Shown here: piece after piece, positions 1 to 8,377 of the stretch
How positions within the stretch are numbered: the first letter of the stretch is position 1
Layout: every line of letters begins with the position of its first letter
Assembly: GCA_028277945.1 (NCBI GenBank)
Contig: JANQFH010000008.1
Coordinates: 62,001-126,000, forward strand
Direction: 5' to 3'
Length of the DNA: 64,000 nucleotides
From: Oligoflexia bacterium
GTDB lineage: Bacteria; Bdellovibrionota_G; JANQFH01
The notes under the pieces: model-generated
Told to the model about the DNA's origin: nothing
Seen by the model: only the letters and a program-made list of their open reading frames with translations
Databases searched by the model: none
Program-made: the position numbers and the translations under genes

Positions 1-1047
1 ACAGCGGCATTGCGTGCCTTTGAGAAGTCCATGGCCTATCTGGAGTCCAATCGCTACCTGCTGATGGCCTACCTATACCTGGGTATGAGCAAGTTTTTGC
101 GCAAAAAAACCAAAGAGGGTCGAGACGCTATTCGTGCGATGATCGTCCTAGATCCAAAGCGCGCTTCACGTAAGCTCAGCGCCAAGTTTTTTCCACCCAA
201 GATCATCAGCACCTACGAGGATATCAAACAGGAGGTGCTTGCCAACTCTAAGGCCACGCTCGAAGTAAACTCCACCCCCGAACGGGCTCGCGTACTTCTA
301 GATGGCGTGCGTGTTGGTAGAACTCCCTACAAGGCAACTGGTTTGAGTGCCGGCAAACACTACGTCTCCGTATACAAACGGGGTTTTGCCAGGTGGTCGC
401 AGGCTGTGACGTTGAAGCCAGGCAAAAACAGTGTCGATGCAGAACTCAAACGCAATCTTGCTTATCCACCGGTGGAACGGCGGGCTCTGTTTATCAGTCA
501 AAGCACAGCTTTGCAGCAGACAGCCAAACAGCTCGGTGCCGATATTCTCTTGTTAGCAACCTTGCAAGCTGCACCGGCAAAAAAGTCTGCTTACCAAATC
601 AAAGGTCAGCTTTTCAGCGCTTCTACAGGCAGCTTTAGCAGGGTTGAAGTGTTGCAGGTTGAAAACAGTGGCCTGGCAAAGCAACGTGGCTTTCGCTTTG
701 GTAAAATTCTGTTGGACAACTTAAACGAGCAGGGCGCTGTAGTGCCATGGACGCGAGGTTCAGGCGACAGACTAGCCAAACAAGAGCCACAATCGGGACG
801 TGAAGCTGATCTGCAAGTCCCTGCCTTGAGCGATGTTCCTGGTATTACTGAGACGGACATTCCAGAGCTGGCAGAGTGGCAAGCGATTAAGCGCTCACGC
901 AAAAAGCCCTTCTATAAGAGCACTTGGTTCTGGGTGGTTGTTGGCGCGGTTGTGGCTGGTGGCGCCGGCGTGTTGGTTTTTACGGATATTGGTAAGAGCG
1001 ATGCCGATCACAATATTTTGGTCATTGACAATCCCTCCCTACCATGA
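1..1047 (+). CDS. PEGA-domain protein with C-terminal membrane anchor (5' truncated)
   Basis: The reading frame is open to the left edge of the window, so the N-terminus is missing. A PEGA-type domain lies at about nt 260-450: a value followed by DGVRVGRTPYKATGLSAG and then a V-rich strand. PEGA domains are small beta-rich modules of surface or envelope proteins. The part before it is helical and TPR-like. Near the end is a Lys/Arg-rich stretch followed by one hydrophobic helix (about nt 916-990) and a short polar tail, which suggests a membrane-anchored protein. The stop overlaps the start of the M20 peptidase by 4 bases (ATGA), so the two genes are probably translationally coupled. Binding partner and role are unknown. 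Confidence 0.85.
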   Translation, partial: TAALRAFEKSMAYLESNRYLLMAYLYLGMSKFLRKKTKEGRDAIRAMIVLDPKRASRKLSAKFFPPKIISTYEDIKQEVLANSKATLEVNSTPERARVLLDGVRVGRTPYKATGLSAGKHYVSVYKRGFARWSQAVTLKPGKNSVDAELKRNLAYPPVERRALFISQSTALQQTAKQLGADILLLATLQAAPAKKSAYQIKGQLFSASTGSFSRVEVLQVENSGLAKQRGFRFGKILLDNLNEQGAVVPWTRGSGDRLAKQEPQSGREADLQVPALSDVPGITETDIPELAEWQAIKRSRKKPFYKSTWFWVVVGAVVAGGAGVLVFTDIGKSDADHNILVIDNPSLP

Positions 1048-2426
1048 ATGATGCATTCATGGATCAGGTTCTCAGCTTTATCAGAGCCAACCGGCAGCGT
1101 TTTCTCGATGAGCTCTTCACGCTCCTACGCATTCCCTCGGTGAGTACGAAGTCGGAACACCAAGAAGATATGCAACGCTGTGCCCAGCTGCTAGTCGAAG
1201 AATTTCAAAACATCGGTATGCCGGTTGTCGAACTGCACCAGACTCCGGGTCACCCGATTGTTTACGGCGAATGGCTGCAAGCGCCGGGCAAGCCAACGGT
1301 GCTCATCTATGGCCACTACGATGTCCAGCCACCCGAGCCCTTGGAGGAGTGGCACTCGCCGCCATTTGAACCGACGATTAAAAACGACGAGCTCTTCTGC
1401 CGTGGCAGCGCTGATAACAAGGGTCAGCTGTTTATTCACGTCAAGGCGGCAGAGGCCTTTCTCAAGCAGCGCGGTCGCCTGCCGATCAACGTCAAGTTCT
1501 TAATTGAGGGGGAAGAAGAGGTAGGTGGTGAGCACCTTGAGCAGTTCATCGTAGAAAATAAACAGAAGCTGCAGTGTGATGCTGCGTTGGTTTCAGATTC
1601 CCACATGTTTGCCAAAAACCTGCCAACCCTTGTGAGCAGCTTGCGCGGCATTGTTTACCTGCAAGTGGATGTGCAGGGCCCACGACAGGATCTGCACAGT
1701 GGCTGTTTTGGTGGAGCAGTTCAGAATCCGGCTAATGCTTTGGCGACAGTCATTGCCAAGCTCAAAGACGATAGCGGTCGCGTATTGATTCCCGGCTTTT
1801 ATGACAACGTTCGTGAGCTCTCTGCAACCGAGAAGAGTATGCTTGCGTCGCTGCCCTTTGATGAAGAGGAGTACCGTAAGGAGCTCGGTGTTAAAGCACT
1901 CTTTGGTGAATCAGGCTTCGGGGTGTTAACCCACGTTGCCGCAAGGCCAACCTTAGACGTCAACGGCATCCTGAGTGGTTACACGGGTGAGGGTGCCAAG
2001 ACCATCATACCTGCCAAGGCCACGGCCAAGATCAGCATGCGTTTGGTGCCGCATCAGGACCCAGAAGAAATCATGGCAGCAACCGAGCGTTTTATCCAAC
2101 AGCAACTACCCCCTGGAGTGGCGGCTACGGTGAGGCGTTTCCACGCGGGCAAGCCCTATATGGCGCCATTAGACTCTGTGGCCATGCAAACTGCAACCAA
2201 AGCGCTGCGCCAGGCATTTGCCAAGGAGGTCGTCTACCTTGGCGAAGGCGGCTCTATTCCTGTGGTGCAGTCGTTCAAGGAACAGCTTGGTGTGGATACG
2301 GTACTTATGGGTTTTGGCGTTCCGGATGAAAACCTTCACAGCCCCAATGAAAAGTTTAACCTTGGACACTTTTACAAAGGCATTGAGGCGTCGGCGCTCT
2401 TCCTTGAAGGTATGGCACAGCACTAA
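1044..2426 (+). CDS. M20 family metallopeptidase (dipeptidase-like)
   Basis: A full-length (460 aa) di-zinc exopeptidase of the M20/M25/M40 family. The metal-binding GHYDVQP segment (H91, D93), the CRGSADNKGQ bridging aspartate (D124) and the EGEEEVGG catalytic/metal glutamates (E157, E158) are all present. A SGCFGGAVQNP segment marks the lid/dimerisation domain, and a late metal histidine lies in the C-terminal part (NLHSPNEKF). There is no signal peptide, so it is probably cytoplasmic and cleaves short peptides or N-acyl amino acids. It overlaps the PEGA gene by ATGA. It converges on a PqqD-like gene with no intergenic base, the two stop codons being directly adjacent. A peptide transporter lies just beyond, which fits peptide catabolism. 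The exact substrate cannot be read from the sequence. Confidence 0.93.
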   Translation: MNDAFMDQVLSFIRANRQRFLDELFTLLRIPSVSTKSEHQEDMQRCAQLLVEEFQNIGMPVVELHQTPGHPIVYGEWLQAPGKPTVLIYGHYDVQPPEPLEEWHSPPFEPTIKNDELFCRGSADNKGQLFIHVKAAEAFLKQRGRLPINVKFLIEGEEEVGGEHLEQFIVENKQKLQCDAALVSDSHMFAKNLPTLVSSLRGIVYLQVDVQGPRQDLHSGCFGGAVQNPANALATVIAKLKDDSGRVLIPGFYDNVRELSATEKSMLASLPFDEEEYRKELGVKALFGESGFGVLTHVAARPTLDVNGILSGYTGEGAKTIIPAKATAKISMRLVPHQDPEEIMAATERFIQQQLPPGVAATVRRFHAGKPYMAPLDSVAMQTATKALRQAFAKEVVYLGEGGSIPVVQSFKEQLGVDTVLMGFGVPDENLHSPNEKFNLGHFYKGIEASALFLEGMAQH

Positions 2427-2792
2427 CTACGGGTTGGTGGTTTCGAAGCTTACCTCTTGCAGGTTGCTATAGCGAATAAGGTTGTTCTGTTTGAGCTTCT
2501 CTAGAAAGAGGCTAAGGCGATCGTACAGCGGCTCAATCGTATCGCCAAAGCGTTGCCGTAGTATCTCACCAATGGCGCGTACGCTGGTGTCACCATCACA
2601 GCTCTGCCAGACGACGCTACCAAATTCATCAAGATCAATCTTGTGATAGGGCTCTTTCAGCCGTTGCCGCAAGAGCCGGCTCAATAGTCGCCCGCGTATC
2701 TTTGGTACAAAGATCACCACTCGCTCTGTCTCTGAGTCCACTTCCCACTCACGCAGACGCTCTGGCTTTAGCTCCATTAGTTTGGTTGCCAC
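2427..2792 (-). CDS. PqqD-like (RRE-fold) protein
   Basis: A 121-aa protein with the PqqD-family core: a conserved LDEFGSVVWQSCDGDTSV segment, a following helix and the GDTIEPLYDRLSLFLEKL helix. PqqD-fold proteins bind peptide substrates (the RiPP recognition element). Here an Arg/Lys-rich N-terminal extension precedes the fold. It is downstream of the OPT transporter gene on the same strand with a 15-bp gap, so the two are probably co-transcribed. No radical-SAM enzyme or obvious precursor peptide lies nearby, so a PQQ or RiPP pathway role is not supported. A peptide-binding accessory role for the transporter is an inference. Confidence 0.8.
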   Translation of the reverse strand: MATKLMELKPERLREWEVDSETERVVIFVPKIRGRLLSRLLRQRLKEPYHKIDLDEFGSVVWQSCDGDTSVRAIGEILRQRFGDTIEPLYDRLSLFLEKLKQNNLIRYSNLQEVSFETTNP

Positions 2793-2807
2793 TTCATCTA
2801 CCTCACC

Positions 2808-4748
2808 TTAATCATGGTTCAGTTTTGTTGATCTTGTTATAAATGCCAAAAATGTGATTATCAGTGCAAAAGTTACCAGCGATAGTAGATCGACCCAACC
2901 ACTTGCTGCAGGCCCCCACACGTCCACGGGAAAGTCAATGTGCAGCTTATCTTTGAACACAATGGCCATGGCCACAAAGATACCGATAATGGCCTCGCCG
3001 GCGACGAAGCCAGCGCTAACAAGGGTGCCCCTGCCCATGGCCTCTTGCTTTTCTTTTGCCGCTCTATCCCTTAAGGATCTGCCGACAATATAGTTGATAA
3101 GCCCACCCAAGAATATCGGGGTGGTAATGAGTAGTGGCAGATAAATACCCGTAGCCACGGGCAACACATGCAGGCGAATATTGCGGCTACTTCTCTTGAA
3201 GATCTCATCAACGACGATGACGACCACACCAATACCAACACCCACAAAGATAAACTTCCATGGTAGTCCAGTAGTCTTTAAGAACATCCCTTCGGCAATT
3301 CCGGCAAACATCGATGCCTGCGGTGCCATCAGTGAGCCTGGCTCTCCCGTACCAATACCGTAAGCGCTGTGCAGCAGCGCCATAACGGGAGCGAGGATAA
3401 ACGCAGATATGACCACACCGACAATCTGTGCCCACTGTTGTGCCCTAGGCGTTGCTCCAACCAAATAACCGGTCTTAAGATCCTGGCAGATATCGCCAGC
3501 AGATGCTGCCGCACAACAGACAACACCGGCGACGCCAAGGGTAGCGAGTACCGCTGTGGTGCCCTTAAAACCAAACATCAGCATAACACCCGCAGTAAAC
3601 ATCACTGTACAGATGACCATACCAGAGACTGGGTTACTGCCGTTGCCAATGAGACCACTGATGTACGAGGAGACCGCCACAAAGAAAAAGGCGGCAATAA
3701 CCATAATAACCGTGGTCAAAACGCCAATGCCGGCAGAGTTGGTGAGCACCGTATACAGTCCGCCAATAACGATCAAGTTGAGCCCGATGATGATGAGGAT
3801 GGAACGTAAATCCATATCCAAATTTGTGCGCTCTACGGCAGCACTCTTATCTGTTGATCGCTTAAAGCTGGCAACCATTTGCTGCAAACCTTCAACAACA
3901 CCTTGTCGAATGGAGGCAATCGACCAAATACCACCAACCACCATGGCGCCAATGCCCGTATAACGTATCTTTGTACTCCAAAGCATCCACATGTGATCGA
4001 GCAGACCATCGGCAGGAGCTGGGTTGTTCAGCAATAGAATGGGAATGCCAACAAACCAACCCAGCAGACCCCCCAAGACCACCATGAACCCTACGTTGAT
4101 TCCGACAATGTAACCAATGCCCATCAGTGCTGGGGAGAGGTCCACACCCAAATAGAGGCCGCTATCGCCAACGGCAAAGGCCCGTTGCACGTTACCTTTG
4201 AGGAGCTTGATGCCACTGGTGAGGAATTTAAAGGCCCCGGCCACACCAATCGCAGTTAAAATGTAGAGCGCCCCTTTGCCGCCCTCTTCACCCACGCGCA
4301 GGACTTCCGCACAGGCAACGCCTTCGGGATAGGTGAGTTCATATTTGTCTTGGGCAATGAGCACGCGACGGATCGGAATCATAAAGAGTACACCAAGCAC
4401 ACCGCCGCTCATGGCGATAAGGGTAACGGTCCAGTAGTCAAAGCCGGACCACACCTTGGTTATGATGAGTGCTGGAATCGTAAAGATGGTACCAGCAGCA
4501 AGCGCCTCTCCGGCACTGGTCATGGTCTGGACGATGTTATTTTCACGGATGTTGCCCGGGCGACCCATAGTTTTCTGCAGCAGTTTTAACAGCGCCATGG
4601 AGATGACCGCAGCGGGAATGCTGGCGGTGATGGTAAAGCCGGCATACAAGCCAACGTAAGCCATCGCCGCACACATGGTCATTGCCAGGATGATTCCTAG
4701 GGTAATAGAGACAAAGGTAATCTCTCTGACCTGTGGGTCACCGTTCAT
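2808..4748 (-). CDS. OPT family oligopeptide transporter
   Basis: A 646-aa inner-membrane protein with about 15 hydrophobic segments. The N-terminal region (ITFVSITLGIILAM, then YVGLYAGFTITASIPAAV) and a GNGSNPVSGM loop are typical of the OPT/YSL superfamily. A GDICQDLKTGYLVGATP segment is also characteristic of bacterial OPT proteins. These proteins take up oligopeptides or metal chelates using the proton gradient. The start ATG at 4748 has a GGAG sequence about 8 bases upstream. It leads a two-gene unit with the PqqD-like gene and lies opposite an M20 peptidase, a plausible peptide import and breakdown group. Substrate unknown. Confidence 0.92.
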   Translation of the reverse strand: MNGDPQVREITFVSITLGIILAMTMCAAMAYVGLYAGFTITASIPAAVISMALLKLLQKTMGRPGNIRENNIVQTMTSAGEALAAGTIFTIPALIITKVWSGFDYWTVTLIAMSGGVLGVLFMIPIRRVLIAQDKYELTYPEGVACAEVLRVGEEGGKGALYILTAIGVAGAFKFLTSGIKLLKGNVQRAFAVGDSGLYLGVDLSPALMGIGYIVGINVGFMVVLGGLLGWFVGIPILLLNNPAPADGLLDHMWMLWSTKIRYTGIGAMVVGGIWSIASIRQGVVEGLQQMVASFKRSTDKSAAVERTNLDMDLRSILIIIGLNLIVIGGLYTVLTNSAGIGVLTTVIMVIAAFFFVAVSSYISGLIGNGSNPVSGMVICTVMFTAGVMLMFGFKGTTAVLATLGVAGVVCCAAASAGDICQDLKTGYLVGATPRAQQWAQIVGVVISAFILAPVMALLHSAYGIGTGEPGSLMAPQASMFAGIAEGMFLKTTGLPWKFIFVGVGIGVVVIVVDEIFKRSSRNIRLHVLPVATGIYLPLLITTPIFLGGLINYIVGRSLRDRAAKEKQEAMGRGTLVSAGFVAGEAIIGIFVAMAIVFKDKLHIDFPVDVWGPAASGWVDLLSLVTFALIITFLAFITRSTKLNHD

Positions 4749-4950
4749 AGAGAAACTCCGTAACTATGCCTATGCGTTCCGCGGCACGGCCAGGGCCTAA
4801 GAACTAGCGGTAATGATTCTGCCCTTTAAACAGCAAACCCCCAACGCGTCAAGTGCTGGCTGCGACACTAGCTAGGTGACCACAGACCATTGCCACACCC
4901 AGCGCTTTCTGGTAAAAGCCCAGACTTACTGGTGTTTTTGTCGTTCTTGT

Positions 4951-5164
<214 letters not shown>

Positions 5165-5352
5165 TTGTTTTGTATGTTTCTATCGACTCCCAGCTTTACT
5201 CAAAATTTCTCAAACAAATCAAACGACTTATAGTTGGTGATTGGTTCGATGGTTTGTTATGTTGCAATCGAATTGTGTGAGGTTCGTTAGGTCAAGGTAA
5301 GTAAATTCAGGTAGTTACATAGTTCGATGAATGTAAAGTTGTCTAGATAGCA
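5165..5352. other. AT-rich leader before the island toxin gene
   Basis: There is no gene in this 188-bp stretch. It is clearly more AT-rich than the chromosome on the left and contains no convincing -35/-10 pair that I can place. No Shine-Dalgarno sequence precedes the ATG at 5353. The promoter of the lipoprotein toxin gene is presumably here. Confidence 0.4.
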
Positions 5353-7149
5353 ATGAGTTTGGTTGGACTGCACGTGCTAGAAAGTCGTTTGCTAAAACTT
5401 GTTCTTATTTTTATAAGTTTTCTTCTATCTACCTGTGCGCCAAAACAGGGTCCTCGCTTGTTCTCTCAAGATCAGGTTGCTCAGTTAACGTATCTGCCAG
5501 TGACTAAGGTTCACTCTGCAAGTGAAATTCGAGGCAAATTGGCTCGGTTTAAAAAGTTACTCGGACAGGGCAAGCCCTTTTCTAATGAATTTTGGCAGCT
5601 TCATGATGACCTATTCAAGATTTATGCTTCACTTAAAGCAACATTGCCTTCTAACGTTGTTGTACCACCAAGATCACAGAAACGTATCTCGTTCAAGTCG
5701 TTCTGTTTGCATTCATCGAGGGCCTCACCAAGCGAACTCGAAACGTTTCGCTGGCAAAAGAAAGCTGTTGTTCCTTACCAACGCAAGATCCTTGAATATG
5801 GCTTAAATCACCCCAAGGTAAAACAGTCAGATCTACAAACTTTGCTGTGGAATCTAGGCAATAAGACCTACAGAGAAGAATACCCCGATGATCTTCTGAG
5901 TCTTCTAAGAAAGATAGATCCAAAAGCTGTTAAGAAACTCCCATCGGAAACAAAAAGTGAGGCTATAGGTTTTTTTAAAGATCTCGTTCGCGACAACGTT
6001 CCCGTTGTCTCTGAAGCAGAAGACGTCGTTGATCTCATTCAAGGTAAATTCTATGACTACCAAGAAATTGCCGAGCGTATTGAGCGTCTCACATCGACAC
6101 AGCCTTTGGTATCTCCTGGAAGCATCCGACCTTTTGCCGACACGCCACTTTATACGCGCACCAAGAGTGATGGCTATAGCACGCAAACCATAGACTTCTT
6201 CAACCCAACTAACGAACCCGTAACCATTGATCCTTTGGGTTACACGTTAGTGCCGGATCGCAGTGATGTGCAGTCTATCGGCATTTACCCCGACACACTT
6301 TCGGATAAGGAGCGAGAGACTCTTCAGCAAGAACTTGAGCAAACGCTTTATGAGGAGATGTTTCGTCTGGGCATCGGTTTTACACCCATTGTTGGTGATG
6401 TTGCTGATCTTTATGAGCTACTTACTGGTAACGATTTTGTTTCAGGCAAGCAACTCAGCGCTAACGATCGTATTCTTTCTGGCCTGGGCCTCATTGCGGG
6501 GTCAGGAGCTGCCTTTCGTAATGCAAGTCGTTACGTGTATGCGCCTAGTAAATATAAAGGAACATTTGAGCAAAGCTTTGTGCAGCAATCTGGTAGAAGG
6601 CTAGAAGGCAATGTTGATTTTCAGGATGCACGTCGAGTTATTGATGTAACAGACTACACGGTAGACGGGGTACGCAAATCACCTACCCTCAATAGAATCT
6701 ATAGCGATCCTGGCTTTCAGAAGACCGATTTTTATGTGAGAAAAGATGGTAGCGTTATTCCAGCAACAGGATATCGATATGTTGGATCTAAAAACCCTTA
6801 CGTGAGTGAAACAATTGAATCTGGACAATTGCCAGCCGTTGACGAGCCTCATTACATCACATTTGATCGCTTTGATAGCGCCTCCGACGCTCAGTCGCGG
6901 CTACAGCTAAGACCTGATCGCAACGATGCTTCGTATCGGCTTGAATTTGATACCCTACAGACTGCCGACGATCTACGCGTACCTAGAGGTAGATTTGGAT
7001 CAAGAGATTATCTTGAACCACTTACAGGAACTTTTCCAGAGTATGGTGCTGGAGGGGCTACGCAAGCGATCACCAACAACAAAATTCATGTTCGAGAGAT
7101 TGTTGATTTGAGATCTGGAGAAGTTTTGTTTCCAAAAGGTGGGAGATAG
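5353..7149 (+). CDS. Lipoprotein with pre-toxin (PT-TG-like) region and C-terminal toxin-like domain
   Basis: A 598-aa exported protein. The N-terminus has a hydrophobic stretch ending in LLSTC (Cys29), a probable lipobox. Residues about 337-386 (GIGFTPIVGDVADLYELLTG, then a segment running from LSANDRILSGLGLIAG) match the pre-toxin TG-type linker that precedes toxic C-termini in polymorphic toxins. The last ~120 residues contain YRYVGSK, YITFDRFDSASDAQSRL, EFDTL and an EYGAGGATQAI segment, a pattern seen in ADP-ribosyltransferase-like or TreTu-type toxin tips. That assignment is an inference without alignment. A 72-aa ORF starts 3 bases after the stop codon, as expected for an immunity gene. 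The first ATG lacks a ribosome site; a GTG seven codons in is an alternative. Function not proven. Confidence 0.75.
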   Translation: MSLVGLHVLESRLLKLVLIFISFLLSTCAPKQGPRLFSQDQVAQLTYLPVTKVHSASEIRGKLARFKKLLGQGKPFSNEFWQLHDDLFKIYASLKATLPSNVVVPPRSQKRISFKSFCLHSSRASPSELETFRWQKKAVVPYQRKILEYGLNHPKVKQSDLQTLLWNLGNKTYREEYPDDLLSLLRKIDPKAVKKLPSETKSEAIGFFKDLVRDNVPVVSEAEDVVDLIQGKFYDYQEIAERIERLTSTQPLVSPGSIRPFADTPLYTRTKSDGYSTQTIDFFNPTNEPVTIDPLGYTLVPDRSDVQSIGIYPDTLSDKERETLQQELEQTLYEEMFRLGIGFTPIVGDVADLYELLTGNDFVSGKQLSANDRILSGLGLIAGSGAAFRNASRYVYAPSKYKGTFEQSFVQQSGRRLEGNVDFQDARRVIDVTDYTVDGVRKSPTLNRIYSDPGFQKTDFYVRKDGSVIPATGYRYVGSKNPYVSETIESGQLPAVDEPHYITFDRFDSASDAQSRLQLRPDRNDASYRLEFDTLQTADDLRVPRGRFGSRDYLEPLTGTFPEYGAGGATQAITNNKIHVREIVDLRSGEVLFPKGGR

Positions 7150-7151
7150 CC

Positions 7152-7370
7152 ATGAACCCATCAGAAGAAGAGATTATTTCATATAGCAAAAAGCGCATTA
7201 TAGAGCTTCTTGGAGTTGAGGAAAAGTGGGCAGAGAAATTGGCTCACAAGCTATGGGGAATCATTTTAAGTACCGGCGGAGGTGTCGCCGACTTAAAAAG
7301 TCTTGATGAAGATGTCAGGGTCATTGTCAAGAGTTGGGTAGAGGACGGTTTTTTAAGAGATGAAGACTGA
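7152..7370 (+). CDS. Small acidic protein, candidate immunity partner
   Basis: A 72-aa, strongly helical, acidic protein with no signal peptide. Its ATG lies 2 bases after the toxin-like gene's stop, so the two must be co-transcribed and probably translationally coupled. I recognise no family. The position, size and charge fit an immunity protein that would neutralise the C-terminal domain of the preceding lipoprotein. Immunity to an exported toxin would here act in the cytoplasm, which suggests that the toxic target is cytoplasmic. This role is inferred from position only. Confidence 0.7.
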   Translation: MNPSEEEIISYSKKRIIELLGVEEKWAEKLAHKLWGIILSTGGGVADLKSLDEDVRVIVKSWVEDGFLRDED

Positions 7371-7411
7371 AATCAGACATACCTAGTCCTCTCCGGACAA
7401 CTGCTAAGCTA

Positions 7412-7475
7412 AGTGGACAAAAAGTTTTTGTCCACACGCTTTGTCCTCACCCGAAACCTTTGTCCACTGTCCACA
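7412..7475. repeat. Cluster of TTGTCCACA-like 9-mers
   Basis: Five near-identical 9-mers lie within 64 bp after the immunity-like gene: 7412-7420 (inverted, TTGTCCACT), 7428-7436 (TTGTCCACA), 7441-7449 (TTGTCCTCA), 7460-7468 (TTGTCCACT) and 7467-7475 (CTGTCCACA). The first two form a hairpin (GTGGACAAA/TTTGTCCAC). The motif differs by one base from the classical DnaA box TTATCCACA. The cluster could be a DnaA-binding patch, an operator array or a terminator hairpin. I cannot decide between them from the sequence. Confidence 0.5.
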
Positions 7476-7560
7476 AGGCCACTAGGCAGCTATTAACTCT
7501 CTAATTTCATTGACATTGTAGTCAGGGTGTTGGACAAAGAAAGTTCGATATACGGGCACT

Positions 7561-7763
7561 GAGCTCCATTGTATGTGCTCGCCCCAGGGTGGTTTTCGAA
7601 ATGCCTGTTTAGCCTATGTCGGGGCCTCGCTTTCGTTTTTTGACGGAATGAATCCGTCAAAAAACGATGTGGTTGATAGGTGCTTGGGAGCTGAGCGGGA
7701 TATTAGAGCTCAGCTCCATTATAAGGGGTTGCCTTCGCAACCCCTCTGCCTCGGCAAAGCCGA
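7561..7763. repeat. tRNA-Ala-linked hairpin repeat, copy R2 (rearranged)
   Basis: This stretch starts with GAGCTCCATTGTATGT, resembling the right end of R1. It then holds a 14-bp perfect hairpin (7634-7647/7653-7666, loop ATGAA) and a 9-bp hairpin built from tRNA-end sequence (7687-7695/7709-7717). Next comes CTGAGCGGGATATTAGAGCT, shared with R3. An exact 22-nt copy of hairpin H2 follows (7724-7745), then the left half of H3, which breaks off at about 7763. The order of the pieces differs from R1 and R3, suggesting recombination between repeats. It separates the lipoprotein-toxin module from the DUF4160 module. Confidence 0.78.
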
Positions 7764-7807
7764 TCCTTTGCTTTCATTCCGCAATTTCAGGGTCCTGATC
7801 GAATCTA

Positions 7808-7844
7808 TTGACAAATGTATATAAACTGAATATATTATATACAT
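7808..7844 (+). promoter_or_regulatory. Sigma70-type promoter with overlapping operator palindrome
   Basis: TTGACA (7808-7813), a 17-bp spacer and TATATT (7831-7836) form a near-consensus promoter. Perfect 10-bp inverted arms ATGTATATAA (7815-7824) and TTATATACAT (7835-7844) overlap the -10 box, as expected for an autoregulated toxin-antitoxin operator. The ATG of the DUF4160 gene is at 7845, only 8 bases after the -10 box. The message would therefore be leaderless or nearly so. Confidence 0.75.
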
Positions 7845-8081
7845 ATGCCAGTGCTGCTTCGCTTTGGCCGTTTCAAATTTGTTATTTATCCGATGGATCA
7901 CGGCCCCGCACATGTACATGTTCTCACAGCAGGAGCTGAAGCAAAGTTTGATATCCATACCGGCGAGTGCCTGGCGGCTTATGGTTTTTCAAAGCGAACT
8001 GTGAATCAACTAAGCGAGGTGGTTATCAAAAATCAAGACCTTTTGATGGAGGCGTGGAAAGAGTATGAAGGGCAAGAGTAG
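7845..8081 (+). CDS. DUF4160 family protein (toxin-antitoxin module)
   Basis: A 78-aa protein with the DUF4160 pattern: MPVLLRFGRFKFVIYPMDHG, then PAHVHV and an AKFDIHTGE strand. DUF4160 proteins are small alpha/beta proteins commonly found in two-gene modules with a DNA-binding partner and are suspected toxins. The next gene overlaps it by 17 bases and encodes an RHH-like protein, matching that layout. The start is fixed by the family's usual MPV/I beginning and by the promoter 8 bases upstream. The mode of action is not known from the sequence. Confidence 0.85.
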   Translation: MPVLLRFGRFKFVIYPMDHGPAHVHVLTAGAEAKFDIHTGECLAAYGFSKRTVNQLSEVVIKNQDLLMEAWKEYEGQE

Positions 8082-8346
8082 CTTAAAAGATAGAGAATTT
8101 CATTATGGAAGTATTGAAATGACGGAAGAGGAGTATGCTGAAGCGCAAAATCCAAAGATTCGCACAACCATCTTTTTAGAAGCCGATTTAATAAGAGCTT
8201 ATAAGCAGGAAGCTGCCCGTCGAGGGTTGAAATATCAACAGTTGATTCGTGAAAAATTAAGAGCAGGGCTAAGAGCTCCTTCTGAAATTGAGATGCGCCT
8301 AAAGCAGTTAGAAAAAGCAGTGTTTAAGAAAAAAAAGCGAGCCTAG
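8065..8346 (+). CDS. Ribbon-helix-helix antitoxin-like protein (BrnA/CopG type)
   Basis: A 93-aa basic protein. A basic N-terminus leads into IRTTIFLEADLIRAYKQEAA, a ribbon-helix-helix beta strand and first helix. RRGLKYQQLIREKLRAGL is the second helix, followed by a Lys-rich tail. RHH proteins of this kind bind operator palindromes as dimers and neutralise the partner toxin. The gene overlaps the DUF4160 gene by 17 bases. The palindrome at 7815-7844 is its likely operator. It ends in a run of lysines (KKKKRA), unusual for an antitoxin, which usually ends acidic or hydrophobic. Confidence 0.82.
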   Translation: MKGKSSLKDREFHYGSIEMTEEEYAEAQNPKIRTTIFLEADLIRAYKQEAARRGLKYQQLIREKLRAGLRAPSEIEMRLKQLEKAVFKKKKRA

Positions 8347-8377
8347 AACCGATGGTCACGGCTTAGTTTGCCCTATA

